From contig NZ_CP058335.1 in NCBI RefSeq assembly GCF_013391105.1, positions 3,348,001-3,412,000 on the forward strand: a stretch of 64,000 nucleotides of DNA, given 5' to 3'. A program made the position numbers and the translations under genes. Origin of the DNA: Natronomonas salina. Its GTDB lineage: Archaea; Halobacteriota; Halobacteria; Halobacteriales; Haloarculaceae. Under the pieces are notes generated by a model, which saw only the letters and a list, made by a program, of their open reading frames with translations, was not told the origin of the DNA and did not search any database. How positions within the stretch are numbered: the stretch's first letter is position 1; each line of letters starts with the position of its first letter. Below are positions 40,193 through 48,600 of this stretch, in pieces.

Positions 40193-40229
40193 CAGCGTCG
40201 GCAGCCGACGCTGCTGTCCCGTTTTCTGT
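40193..40229 (+). terminator. Hairpin terminator after the SCP2 gene
   Basis: CAGCGTCGG and CCGACGCTG (9-bp perfect stem, 3-base loop) at 40193-40213 directly follow the stop, then CCCGTTTTCTG supplies the T-rich part. Confidence 0.75.
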
Positions 40230-40435
40230 GTTGCACGTAGGTCCCATGTGCACGTACGAGAAGAATTGATACTGGGGCGCTAGAGGGGGTTTCGCGGGGA
40301 TGGCTTCGAAGGGCGGACACCTCCATCGAGCGTTCAGAAACGACACCGAACGGGCGTGGATGGAGCCTCGCAATAAACTCCCGTCATTGAGAGGCAGTAC
40401 ACCCAACCCCTAAGCTGCACACTCTATGGTGTACC

Positions 40436-40690
40436 ATGGCAGACCGAGAAGAAGTCCGTCAACAGTTCGTGGACGCGTTCGAAGGTGCAGACTACCCCGT
40501 CAACAGCCCGATGGACCTCGTGCCGGCCCTGCCGAACGGCCCCGGCACGCAGTTCGAGGTGGGCGACGAGACCATCACCGCGATGGAGCTCAACCAGGAG
40601 GCCTCCGGCCGTCAGGACTTCCCCTACGAGAGCGTCGACGAACTCGTCGACGACATGATGGACGGCCTCGAGGAAGAGGGCTACGTCTAG
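40436..40690 (+). CDS. MTH865-like small protein
   Basis: This 84-residue protein matches the MTH865 family pattern: FVDAFEGADYPVNSPMDLVPALPNGPGTQFEVGDETITAMEL, then DFPYESVDELVDDMMDGLEEEG. These are compact helical proteins of unknown function, widespread in archaea. CCTAAGC about 27 nt upstream may be its TATA box. Confidence 0.85.
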   Translation: MADREEVRQQFVDAFEGADYPVNSPMDLVPALPNGPGTQFEVGDETITAMELNQEASGRQDFPYESVDELVDDMMDGLEEEGYV

Positions 40691-40723
40691 AACCGCACAC
40701 TGCTGGCGGAACGTCGACCATCT

Positions 40724-40760
40724 GAACTCGCGGTCTCCCGCGAGTTCGTTCTCGTTGCGT
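40724..40760 (+). terminator. Hairpin terminator after the MTH865-like gene
   Basis: A perfect 10-bp stem GAACTCGCGG/CCGCGAGTTC with loop TCTC spans 40724-40747, followed by GTTCTCGTTG. It would end the upstream gene or serve both convergent genes. Confidence 0.65.
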
Positions 40761-40818
40761 GCTACATCGAACAGCGACGCATCTCGCTTTTCAGGAGCAA
40801 TCTACGGAAGCCGGATAG

Positions 40819-41112
40819 CTACTGCACGCGCAGCGAGTATGCGATGATGGAGAGGCCCAGGAGGACGAACAGGCTCTCCAGCAGGATGCCGACGCCGAGG
40901 CTGACGCCCAGTAGCTCGAAGGTGAAGCCGGCGAGCAGGACGCCGACGCCGACGAAGGCGAACCCGAACGACAGGAGGCGCAGCGACGGGTCGCCGGTGC
41001 GACGGTAAGCGCTGTAGGCGAGGTACGTCACGATGCCCCCGACGACGAGGATGAGCGTCTTCACGGCCGTGATGGCGAGCTGTACCTGCGAACTGACGGT
41101 GTCGTGTACCAT
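40819..41112 (-). CDS. DUF7521-like three-helix membrane protein
   Basis: This 97-residue membrane protein has three hydrophobic helices with a short basic loop (AYRRTGDPSLRLL) after the first. In haloarchaea such a protein often sits beside an HTH gene, as here (start 2 bases after the HTH stop), and is listed as DUF7521. It may report a membrane signal to the HTH partner, which is inference. Confidence 0.75.
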   Translation of the reverse strand: MVHDTVSSQVQLAITAVKTLILVVGGIVTYLAYSAYRRTGDPSLRLLSFGFAFVGVGVLLAGFTFELLGVSLGVGILLESLFVLLGLSIIAYSLRVQ

Positions 41113-41114
41113 GG

Positions 41115-41492
41115 TTAGAGCTCCTTTCGCACCTCGGACCACAGTTCGGCGAGCCGCTCGTCGGCGCGCCGGGCCGGGCGTTCGATCTCGACGTCGAGGA
41201 CGCGGTCGCCGTCGCGGGTGACGACCACCTCCTTGAAGTCGACCTCGTAGCGGCCGGCGTGGCTGCCGTCCTGTCTGATCTCGGTGCCCTCATACAGCAG
41301 CGTCGATTCGGTCAGGCGGTCGAGCTTCCGGTAAAGCGTCGACCGGGGGATGTCGCAGCGCTCGACGAGTTCGCTGGCCGTCCGGGGCTCGTCCAGCGCC
41401 GCGACGATGGCGCGACAGTCCTCGTCGTACAGCGCCCCCAGCACCGTATCGAGGTCCGGGTCCTCCTCTGCGCCCAGCGGGTCGCGGACCAT
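41115..41492 (-). CDS. ArsR-type winged-helix regulator
   Basis: This 125-residue HTH protein has LDTVLGALYDEDCRAIVAALDEPRTASELVERCDIPRSTLYRKLDRL, the helix-turn-helix, and a wing (LLYEGTEIRQDGSHAGRYEVDF). It precedes the small membrane protein in a two-gene operon. The start ATG 41492 is used because the upstream frame extends into unrelated sequence. Confidence 0.85.
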   Translation of the reverse strand: MVRDPLGAEEDPDLDTVLGALYDEDCRAIVAALDEPRTASELVERCDIPRSTLYRKLDRLTESTLLYEGTEIRQDGSHAGRYEVDFKEVVVTRDGDRVLDVEIERPARRADERLAELWSEVRKEL

Positions 41493-41591
41493 ATCGTGGC
41501 GTTCCGGCCCGGGATTGTAAACGGTTCCGAAGGCGCACACGCCGTTCGTGTCGACAGACGAAGCTTTCCCGCTCGGGGTTCTTCGGGTCGC

Positions 41592-42281
41592 ATGGACGCA
41601 ACGCGACGGGTGGTTCTGGGTGCGGTCGGCGCGGCGGGCGCGACGCTGCTGGCCGGCTGTCTCGGCGGCGACGGCGACGATGGCGAGGATGGCAGTCGGC
41701 AGTCTTTTGCGACGCCCACGCCTGGACCCGATATGAGCGACAACCCGACGGTCACGCTCGGCACGAACCACGGCGACATCACGGTCGAGCTGTTCGCGGA
41801 GCGCGCCCCGCGGACGGTCGAGAACTTCGTCAACCTCGCGACGCACGACCCGGCGGCCGACGCGGAGCCCGCCCCCGACACGACCACCTGGGAGGACCCC
41901 GAGACCGGCGAGATCCGCGGTGACTCCCTCTACGAGGGCACCGTCTTCCACCGCATCATCGAGGGCTTCATGATCCAGGGCGGCGACCCGACCGGGACCG
42001 GCCGCGGCGGCCCCGGCTACGAGTTCGACGACGAGTTCCACGAGGAGCTCCGCCACGACGACGCGGGCATCCTCTCGATGGCCAACTCCGGGCCGAACAC
42101 GAACGGCTCGCAGTTCTTCATCACGCTGGGCGCCCAGCCGCACCTCGACGACAAGCACGCCGTCTTCGGGCAGGTGACCGACGGCATGGACGTCGTCGAG
42201 GAGATCAGCAACGTCCCCACGGGCCGGAACGACCAGCCGAAGGACGACGTCGTCATCGAGTCGGTCGACATTCAGGAATAG
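41592..42281 (+). CDS. Cyclophilin-type peptidyl-prolyl isomerase, lipoprotein
   Basis: This 229-residue protein has a Tat-like lipoprotein signal (ATRRVVLGAVGAAG, LLAGC) and a cyclophilin domain with FHRIIEGFMIQGGDPTGTGRGGPGYEF, SMANSGPNTNGSQFFITL and HAVFGQVTDGMDVV. The catalytic Arg and the QGGD loop are present. It is expected to catalyse prolyl isomerisation of exported proteins at the cell surface. It diverges from the HTH operon. Confidence 0.92.
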   Translation: MDATRRVVLGAVGAAGATLLAGCLGGDGDDGEDGSRQSFATPTPGPDMSDNPTVTLGTNHGDITVELFAERAPRTVENFVNLATHDPAADAEPAPDTTTWEDPETGEIRGDSLYEGTVFHRIIEGFMIQGGDPTGTGRGGPGYEFDDEFHEELRHDDAGILSMANSGPNTNGSQFFITLGAQPHLDDKHAVFGQVTDGMDVVEEISNVPTGRNDQPKDDVVIESVDIQE

Positions 42282-42308
42282 TCGCGGACGGCTCGCGTCG
42301 ACGTCGTC

Positions 42309-44246
42309 TCAGGCGGCCTCGACGCGCCGTGAGAGGAAGTCGACGAGCAATCTGAACATCCGTTTCTTCTGGTCGATGTCCGAGGAGGCGTGCCCTTCCT
42401 CGCCGAGTTCCTCGTACTCGAAGTCGCCGTCTTCACCGGCCACGTAGCCCAGTTCCTCGAGGCGGTCGCGGAAGAGCCGCGCCTGCGAGACCGGGACGCG
42501 GCGATCATTCACCCCATGGACGAGGAACAGCGGCGCCGCGAGGTTCTCCGCGTGGGTGATCGGCGAGCGCTCGGTGTACAGTTCGGGATGTTCGTCGGGG
42601 GTGCCGAGGTACTTCTCCATGAGCTCGGTCCGGAAGTGCGGCATCGTCGTCTCGTACATCTCCTCGAGGTCGGTGAGGCCGATCCAGGCGACGCCGGCAT
42701 CGTACAGCGAGGGGTACTGGACGAGCTGCCAGTACGCCGAGTAGCCGCCGTAGGAGCCACCGAAGACGGCGATACGGTCGTCGTCGAGCCACTCGTACTC
42801 CTCAAGGACGTGCTCGACCCCGACAGCGACGTCGCCCTGCTCGGCGCCGCCCCAGTCGTCGTACAGCGCCTCGACGAACTCGCGGCCGCGACCGGTGGAG
42901 CCGCGGTAGTTCACCTGGAGGACGGAGAAACCCTGCTGGACGAGCACCTGGGTGTAGAGGTCGAAGGCCTTGCTATCGCGGCCACGGGGGCCGCCGTGGG
43001 GATTGACGATGAGCGGCGAGGGGCGCTCGCCCGAGTCGTAGAGGAGCGCGCCGATCTCGAGGGTCTCGTAGGGATCGTGGTTGACCGCCTCGGCGGGCGC
43101 CGCGGGAACGCCGTCAGAGTCGAAGGTGAGGTACTCGGCGTCCGCGAAGTCCGCGGGCGAGAACGGACCGTGATCGGCGGCGACGAGCGTCTCGGTCGTG
43201 TCGTCGGTCAGGTCGTAGGCCAGCAGGTCGGGGCGGCGCGTGGGCGTGGTGTGCGTCAGGAGCAGGCGGTCCTCGTCGATGACGGTCTCGCCGGCCATCC
43301 CGAAGCTGGCGACGCCCTCCGGGAGGTCGAGTTCGCGGCCGTCGCCGGTGTCGAGGTCGTAGACGACCGGCGTCGTGGTAGCGTCGCGAGTCCGCGTCAC
43401 GACGACGCGGTCGCCGGTCGCGTCGAAGCACTCCGGCTGTTCCTCGTGGGAAAGGTCGCCGAGCCACCGTACCGAGTCTGCCTCGAGGTCGTAGACGCCA
43501 CAGCGGGTGAGATCTTCGGTGTTATCGGAGACGAGCAGGCGGTCGCCATCGGGGTGCCAGTCGGCGATCCCCGCCTCGGCACCCACCTCGCCGATCTCGA
43601 GGTTCCTGGCGTCCGATCGGTCGTCCTCGCTGCCGGCCGGCCCGTCCATGGCGAGGCTGTCGACGCTGGCGACGTAGACGTCGAGGTTGTCGTAGTCGTC
43701 GGTCTCGTTGGTCGTGTATGCGATGCGCTGGCCGTCCGGCGACATTGTCGCCCCCCAGACGGCCCGGTCGTAGTCCGTCAGTTGCGTAACGCTGCCGTCC
43801 CCGGGGTCGTGGCGATAGCAGTTCATCTGGCCGTCGCGGGTCGACCCGGCGACGACGAACTCGCCGTTGGGGTCGACCGCCTGGAGGACGTTCTGGCCGT
43901 CAGTCTCGACGATGGAGTCGACCTGGCCTGCTTCGTCGATGGCGTAGACGTCGTTCTGCTCGTCGCCGGCCGCGTCGTCGTGGAAGTAGACGCGTTCACC
44001 GTCGGCGTCCCAGCGAACGAACCAGCGGGCGTTCCGCGGTACCTCGCCAGCGCTCCAGCGCTCGGACTCGCCGGTCTCGACGTCGAGGACGTGAAGCTCG
44101 TTGCGGCCCGTGACGTCGTGGTAGTAGGCGACGCGGTCGCCGTCCGGCGAGACGGTCGGATGGGCGAGCGTCGGTAGTGAAGCGAGTTCTTCGAGGACGT
44201 CGCGGTCGGCCTCAGAGTCGGGGTCGGTTTCAGGGTCGGCGACCAT
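42309..44246 (-). CDS. S9-family serine peptidase (acylaminoacyl/dipeptidyl peptidase type)
   Basis: This 645-residue protein has an N-terminal beta-propeller-like half (repeated DGDR or DGQRIAY units) and a C-terminal alpha/beta hydrolase half. The nucleophile Ser lies in FGGSYGGYSAYW, the Asp in VHGVNDRRVPVSQ and the His in EEGHASS. It cleaves short peptides. ATG 44246 is chosen; the frame continues upstream without support. It is divergent from the SDR gene. Confidence 0.92.
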   Translation of the reverse strand: MVADPETDPDSEADRDVLEELASLPTLAHPTVSPDGDRVAYYHDVTGRNELHVLDVETGESERWSAGEVPRNARWFVRWDADGERVYFHDDAAGDEQNDVYAIDEAGQVDSIVETDGQNVLQAVDPNGEFVVAGSTRDGQMNCYRHDPGDGSVTQLTDYDRAVWGATMSPDGQRIAYTTNETDDYDNLDVYVASVDSLAMDGPAGSEDDRSDARNLEIGEVGAEAGIADWHPDGDRLLVSDNTEDLTRCGVYDLEADSVRWLGDLSHEEQPECFDATGDRVVVTRTRDATTTPVVYDLDTGDGRELDLPEGVASFGMAGETVIDEDRLLLTHTTPTRRPDLLAYDLTDDTTETLVAADHGPFSPADFADAEYLTFDSDGVPAAPAEAVNHDPYETLEIGALLYDSGERPSPLIVNPHGGPRGRDSKAFDLYTQVLVQQGFSVLQVNYRGSTGRGREFVEALYDDWGGAEQGDVAVGVEHVLEEYEWLDDDRIAVFGGSYGGYSAYWQLVQYPSLYDAGVAWIGLTDLEEMYETTMPHFRTELMEKYLGTPDEHPELYTERSPITHAENLAAPLFLVHGVNDRRVPVSQARLFRDRLEELGYVAGEDGDFEYEELGEEGHASSDIDQKKRMFRLLVDFLSRRVEAA

Positions 44247-44381
44247 GGCACATGCCTGGGCGGGGGCCGGCTTAGGGGTTCGGCCCGGAGACGCGTCACA
44301 GGTTCTGCCATTCGCTCTGTATAAACCCCCGGCCCCGTGCCGGCAGAACCTATACGGAACCCCCGGGTGTGGTCGTCTCTC

Positions 44382-45464
44382 ATGCCAACCGTATTCCTGA
44401 CCGGCTTCCCCGGGTTCCTGGGGTCGGCGCTCGTCGAACGACTGCTCGACCGCCACGACGACGAAACGACGGTGACCTGCCTCATCCAGTCGAAGTACCG
44501 CGCGAAGGCCGAAGCCAGCGCCGACGAGATCGAGGCCGAGCAGGACGCCGATGGCCGCATCGAACTCGTCGAGGGCGACATCACCGACGCGGAACTCGGG
44601 CTCGGCGACGACTACGACGACCTGCAGGACGAGAGCGTCGAGGTCTATCACCTCGCGGCCATCTACGATTTGACGATGGATCGCGAGCCCGGCAAGCACG
44701 TCAACATCGAGGGGACGCGGCACGTCCTCGACTTCGCCGAGGGCGCCGACGTCGACCGGCTGCACTACGTCAGCACCGTCGTCGTCTCGGGGCTCTACGA
44801 GGGGACCTTCACCGAGGACATGCTCCAGGAGGGCCAGCTGTTCGGCAATTACTACGAGACGACCAAGCACATGGCTGAGGTGCTCGTCCAGCAGCGGATG
44901 GACGAGATCCCGACGACGATCTACCGGCCCGCGGTCGCGGTCGGAGACAGCGAGACCGGCGAGACCCAGAAGTACGACGGCCCCTACGCCTTCGTTGAGA
45001 TGCTGCTCGACCAGGGCGACAACGCCGTTATCCCGGCGCCGCGCGGCGCGAGCAACTCCGAGTTCAACCTGGTGCCGCGGGACTACGTCGTCGACGCTAT
45101 CGGCTACCTCAGCGGCATCGACGAGTCCGAGGGCACTGTCTACCACCTCGCCGACCCCAATCCGCCTACCACGACGGAGCTCATCAAGACCTTCGGCGAG
45201 GCGCTGGGCAAGAAACGGACGTTGGTGGTGCCGTATCCGAAGGGCATCGTCGGCGGGCTGCTGGAGTCGCTGTCGCCGGAGAACGATCTGATCAAGGGTG
45301 GCGCACTCGAGTACCAGACCTGGTCGGCGAGCTTCGACTGCAGTAACACGCTGGAGGACCTCGAAGGCTCGGGCGTGGAGTGTCCCGACTTCGAGGACTA
45401 TGCCGGGAACCTCGTGGAGTTCGTCCGGGAGAATCCGGATATCGACGAGGGCGCGATGAACTGA
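44382..45464 (+). CDS. NAD(P)-dependent extended SDR, thioester-reductase-like
   Basis: This 360-residue protein starts TVFLTGFPGFLGSALVERLL (nucleotide-binding GxxGxxG) and has the catalytic YxxxK as NYYETTKHMAEVLV, with the Ser/Thr region VSTVVVSGL. The fold matches NAD-binding domain 4 reductases that act on acyl thioesters or related lipids. The substrate is unknown. ATG 44382 is the first that keeps the motif at the N-terminus. Confidence 0.85.
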   Translation: MPTVFLTGFPGFLGSALVERLLDRHDDETTVTCLIQSKYRAKAEASADEIEAEQDADGRIELVEGDITDAELGLGDDYDDLQDESVEVYHLAAIYDLTMDREPGKHVNIEGTRHVLDFAEGADVDRLHYVSTVVVSGLYEGTFTEDMLQEGQLFGNYYETTKHMAEVLVQQRMDEIPTTIYRPAVAVGDSETGETQKYDGPYAFVEMLLDQGDNAVIPAPRGASNSEFNLVPRDYVVDAIGYLSGIDESEGTVYHLADPNPPTTTELIKTFGEALGKKRTLVVPYPKGIVGGLLESLSPENDLIKGGALEYQTWSASFDCSNTLEDLEGSGVECPDFEDYAGNLVEFVRENPDIDEGAMN

Positions 45465-45886
45465 AGACTGTCGTCGCTTTTTGGGTTTGATTGCCGCCCT
45501 GCTATACATGGGACGATTTTCACTCCGAACAATGCTGGAGCGAAATCCCGAAACTCGACTTCCAGATCAATTAGCCCAGTACCGATAGCGTTCGCTATCA
45601 ACGCTGGAAATTAGCGTCCATTCTTTCGCCACTACACCAATAGCGTCAGCACCCTCGCTTGACCGGGGATATCCATTCCGTAATTCTCTGGTAAAAGTGG
45701 CCCTCAACGCCTCCTTCGCCAGATATACGTCATGCGATGAGATTTTTCACTTGTATTACGGTAAATATGGGACACATATATTCTATCGAGATATCATTTA
45801 ATGGCTCCGTTTAACCGGTACAATCATCTCGTTTTATGTGCTGTGTGGTATATCATGACACGCCCCTCGGCCGGGGGAGGGAAACC
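45465..45886. other. AT-rich intergenic region
   Basis: This 422-base stretch is markedly richer in A and T than the core and has no supported gene. It contains a GATAGCG-TT-CGCTATC stem at about 45586-45601, and several TATA-like runs between 45745 and 45845 (GTAAATATGG, ACATATATTC, CATTTAATGG). It probably carries the promoter of the cupredoxin gene. Confidence 0.6.
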
Positions 45887-46570
45887 ATGGGACGCAGAAA
45901 TCGGCAGTTCCGGCGGCGAACAGTGCTGCAAACAGTAGGGGCTGGTGTTCTCGGTGGTGTGGCGTTAACCGGGGGTGCGAGTGCCGAGGAGGATCATTAC
46001 GGGTACGGCAACGGTCTTGACGTGTTCCTGAACGAGGATGCGATGTTCAAAGATGATCCCCTCTGGGATGGGGAGATTACGAATCGGATGGGCCAAGAGG
46101 TCGTAGACGTTGCTGTGGGAGCCATGACTCCGGTGAATCTCCCTGACTTCTTCCCGGATATAGATGCGTTACCAGTGGCCTATGCACCACAGGTGGTCAA
46201 GGTTTCACCGGGGGCTACCGTCCGTTGGACATGGGTCAGTAATCCGGGAGGAATATCGGTTCCACATGACGTGGTTTCCTTGGTGGATGACGATGGCGAA
46301 CCCGTATTGGAAGACGACGGTCACCCACGGTTTCACAGCCCGCATTATTCTTACAAAGAATCCCAAGATGCCGACGAACCGGCTGAGGAGGACCTACCAA
46401 CCTTTGAGGAGACGTTCACCGACAGGGGGAATCATCTCTACTATTGCACACCTCACGGTGCACCATTCGTAGTAAGGGAGGTAGAACATCCGGAAACAGG
46501 CGAAACAGTCGAGGTGTACAACGAGTTTGGTATGCGAGGGGCGGTAAAGGTGGCGGGCCGACCCGTCTAG
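45887..46570 (+). CDS. Tat-exported cupredoxin (halocyanin/plastocyanin-like)
   Basis: This 227-residue protein has a Tat signal (QFRRRTVLQTVGAG, AxA-type end GASAEED) and a cupredoxin core with a type I copper set: His in SVPHDVVS, Cys and His in YYCTPHGAPF and Met in FGMRGAVKV. It likely carries electrons outside the membrane. GGGGGAGGG 6-14 nt before ATG 45887 is a Shine-Dalgarno match, unusual in this leaderless-rich window. Codon use is more AT-rich than in core genes. Confidence 0.85.
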   Translation: MGRRNRQFRRRTVLQTVGAGVLGGVALTGGASAEEDHYGYGNGLDVFLNEDAMFKDDPLWDGEITNRMGQEVVDVAVGAMTPVNLPDFFPDIDALPVAYAPQVVKVSPGATVRWTWVSNPGGISVPHDVVSLVDDDGEPVLEDDGHPRFHSPHYSYKESQDADEPAEEDLPTFEETFTDRGNHLYYCTPHGAPFVVREVEHPETGETVEVYNEFGMRGAVKVAGRPV

Positions 46571-46741
46571 GGTTGAACATTTCCTGTGAAGCAGAGGACC
46601 TCTCTAATATTTCTAATTCGATGATCGCGCTGCCAGGTGCTCATCTCACGTGCTTTCGATTATCATTGATTCCAAAATGGATGGACCACCCACAAAGGAG
46701 ATAGATATGAACGATACCACACCACCCCTGTATCCGGTTGA

Positions 46742-46785
46742 ATCAGGCACCAACTCCTGAAGGGGTGGGCTTGTCAGTGGACTCC
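46742..46785 (-). mobile_element. Solo right end of an IS1341-type element
   Basis: Bases 46743-46785 match the right end of the complete element (48383-48425) at 40 of 43 positions, including TCAGGCACC and GGGGTGGGCTTGTCAGTGGACTCC. On the minus strand it still encodes SPLTSPPL, the last residues of TnpB. No transposase body follows; a decayed regulator lies at 46793 instead. Confidence 0.85.
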
Positions 46786-46792
46786 TTGGGTG

Positions 46793-47026
46793 CTCGACCT
46801 CATCGAGGCGATTCGGACCCAGGAGCCGTCCAGTATCAACGGGACCGCCCGGATCATCGATCGGGCTGAAGAACGTCCACGATGAACTCGACCGGCTTGC
46901 TCGACTGGGCATCATCTTCTTCGAGGAAGAGGGGCGCGCAAGCGCCCGGTCGTCAGGTTCGACGAACTCGTGATCGAGCTCCCGTTCGATCGCGATGGTG
47001 AGGATTCGGCGGCTGCTGCATCGTGA
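46793..47026 (+). pseudogene. Frameshifted fragment of an HTH regulator (HVO_A0114-like)
   Basis: The sequence reads LDLIEAIRTQEPSSINGTARIIDR, then after a frameshift near 46865 VKNVHDELDRLARLGIIFFEEEGRA-like, then after another near 46940 RPVVRFDELVIELPFDRDG and a stop at 47024. Together this matches the C-terminal part of haloarchaeal HVO_A0114-type DNA-binding proteins. The 5' half is absent and is replaced by the solo transposon end. Confidence 0.75.
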
Positions 47027-47065
47027 AACGCACCGAACAGGCTCCTAAACAGGAGACGCTATCTC

Positions 47066-47635
47066 TCAGTCTTCCTGCTGTGCATACTGCAGGATCGCGA
47101 GTGCCGACCGACCGTCTCTGAGGTCGCCAGTGACGGCTTGTTCTCGGAGGTCGGGGAACGTGGTCGTGTCGACGCGGATGGACTCGTTGTGGTCGAGATC
47201 TTGTTCGGCCGTGGGCGTACAGCCGCGCGCGACGACGTAGTGGAACACGGAGTCGAACAGGCCGTTGGATGGTTCGTAGGTGGCGAGCTGTTCGATGCCC
47301 TCTGCCTCGTAGCCGGTCTCCTCGGCGAGTTCTCTGTGGGCGGCTGCCAGGAGATCATTGTCGTCGGCTTCGAGGCCGCCCGCCGGTAGGCCGTAGTTGA
47401 CGCGGTCGACGGCCTGGCGCCACTCCTCGATGACGACGACGTCACCGTCCGTAGTGAACGGGAGGATCACCACCGACGGCGGCTCGGAGACGTAATGGAA
47501 GTCGGTCTCAGTGCCGTTCGGCAATCGGACATCGTCGCGCACGACGTCGAAACCCGGACACGAGTAGTCGATCTCGGAGTCGAGCGTCTCCCAGGCCAGG
47601 GCGTCAGTTGTATCGTCGTCCTCGGAGTCGTCCAT
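47066..47635 (-). CDS. NUDIX hydrolase, ADP-ribose pyrophosphatase-like
   Basis: This 189-residue protein has a NUDIX box starting at Gly87 and ending RELAEETGY (101-109). The usual first Glu of the box (G-x5-E) is Asn93 here, an uncommon change, while the metal-binding Glu102, Glu105 and Glu106 are kept. The surrounding pattern (VVVIEEWRQAVDRVNYGLPAGGLEA) resembles ADP-ribose pyrophosphatases. Activity may be altered. Confidence 0.87.
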   Translation of the reverse strand: MDDSEDDDTTDALAWETLDSEIDYSCPGFDVVRDDVRLPNGTETDFHYVSEPPSVVILPFTTDGDVVVIEEWRQAVDRVNYGLPAGGLEADDNDLLAAAHRELAEETGYEAEGIEQLATYEPSNGLFDSVFHYVVARGCTPTAEQDLDHNESIRVDTTTFPDLREQAVTGDLRDGRSALAILQYAQQED

Positions 47636-47663
47636 GGCCCTGCTGGGACCGGGGCGGGGAAAA

Positions 47664-48014
47664 CTACTGCTGGTCGGGCGTGTCTTCGACCGGCTCGAAG
47701 TACAGGTGGTAGTGGTCGGCGCAGGCGGGGTTGAAGCGCGTCAGGCACTCCGGGCAGGCGTCGACGCCGACGTACTCCTGGACCGCGAGTTCGGTACCGC
47801 AGGCGCCGCAGAGGACCGCGTGTTCGTCCCGGCGCTCCAGGGGCCACTGCTCGGTCTCGTGGTCGACGACCTCCTCGTGGCAGCGATAGCAGGGGTAGTA
47901 GGTCTCACAGCAGGCGAACTTGATGGCGACGACGTCCCGCTCGGTGCCGTAGTGGGCACACCGGGTCTCCTCGTCGACGTCGACGCCCCGGACCTCGTGG
48001 CCGTGAATCAACAT
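47664..48014 (-). CDS. CHY zinc-finger protein
   Basis: This 116-residue protein has the CHY-type pattern: RCAHYGTERDVVAIKFACCETYYPCYRCHEE, then VLCGACGTELAVQEY and ACPECLTRF. Many Cys and His residues would bind two or three zinc ions. Function is unknown; eukaryotic CHY fingers act in ubiquitin ligases, but no such partner is visible. It is 28 bases from the NUDIX gene on the same strand. Confidence 0.87.
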   Translation of the reverse strand: MLIHGHEVRGVDVDEETRCAHYGTERDVVAIKFACCETYYPCYRCHEEVVDHETEQWPLERRDEHAVLCGACGTELAVQEYVGVDACPECLTRFNPACADHYHLYFEPVEDTPDQQ

Positions 48015-48077
48015 GGGTGGCAGTTTCGTCTGAACCTACGACTAGTGATCGGCAAACGGAATCTTCTGATACGCTGG

Positions 48078-48381
48078 TCATCCATTCCGATACTCCTCCA
48101 CTTCGACGACCTGTTTAATCTCCTCATGTGTGATGTCGCTATCGGCGGAGACGACGGGTGCGTCCAATTCCCGACCCACGGCAAGAATTAGACCGTCCAT
48201 CCCTGTAAGGAACGGACCTTCTGGTCCAATCTCGTCGGCGATCTTCCCCGCCAGCGCTGCTGTTTTCTCTCCCGTCTCGTAGACTTCTCCCCAGGAGAGA
48301 TCAGCCTGCACCTCCGCAATATCTCCATCAGGTGCATTCCCTTCTCCAACAAGTGCTTCGGCGTAGGCCGGTGCAGGGAGG
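48078..48381 (-). pseudogene. vapC: 3' part of a vapC toxin gene split by a TnpB element
   Basis: The minus strand encodes LPAPAYAEALVGEG...DLSWGEVYETGEKTAALAGKIADEIG, GMDGLILAVGRELDAPVVSADSD and a normal stop. Joined to the 5' part at 49794-49888 it gives 399 bases, 132 codons plus stop. PIN acidic residues then fall at Asp5, Glu40, Asp94 and Asp112. The frame is otherwise undamaged, so the insertion is recent. Confidence 0.92.
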
Positions 48382-48600
48382 GTCAGGCACCCACCCCTAA
48401 AGGGGTGGGCTTGTCAGTGGACTCCCGCTCTGACCACCAGTATCAGTGGCAGGCGTAAACTCGCCGTTCGCGTGCAGCGTCCCTGACTTCAGGGCCACCT
48501 GACAGTCGGCCCCTCCAGGGCCAGACGTGTGCCAGTCCTGGAGGAATCGCCACGCGATGTTCCGCGCGGCATTGTAATCGGCATGTAGTTCCTTCCCGCA
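48382..48600 (-). ncRNA. Expected TnpB guide RNA (omega RNA) region
   Basis: In characterised TnpB elements the guide RNA overlaps the 3' end of tnpB and runs through the right end into flanking DNA. Here that would be about 48600 to 48382, ending in the 48390-48409 hairpin and GGTGCCTGAC. The guide would then begin CCTCCCTGCACCGGCC, which is vapC sequence. The 5' limit is not visible; the call rests on family knowledge and the right-end structure. Confidence 0.5.

Noticed and set aside
40193-40435. Small frames such as MCTYEKN after the SCP2 terminator
   Set aside because: Seven codons or less, no conservation that can be seen from the sequence.
45398-45601. Minus-strand frame of 67 codons in the AT-rich spacer
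   Set aside because: It overlaps the end of the SDR gene and has no support from promoter or family.
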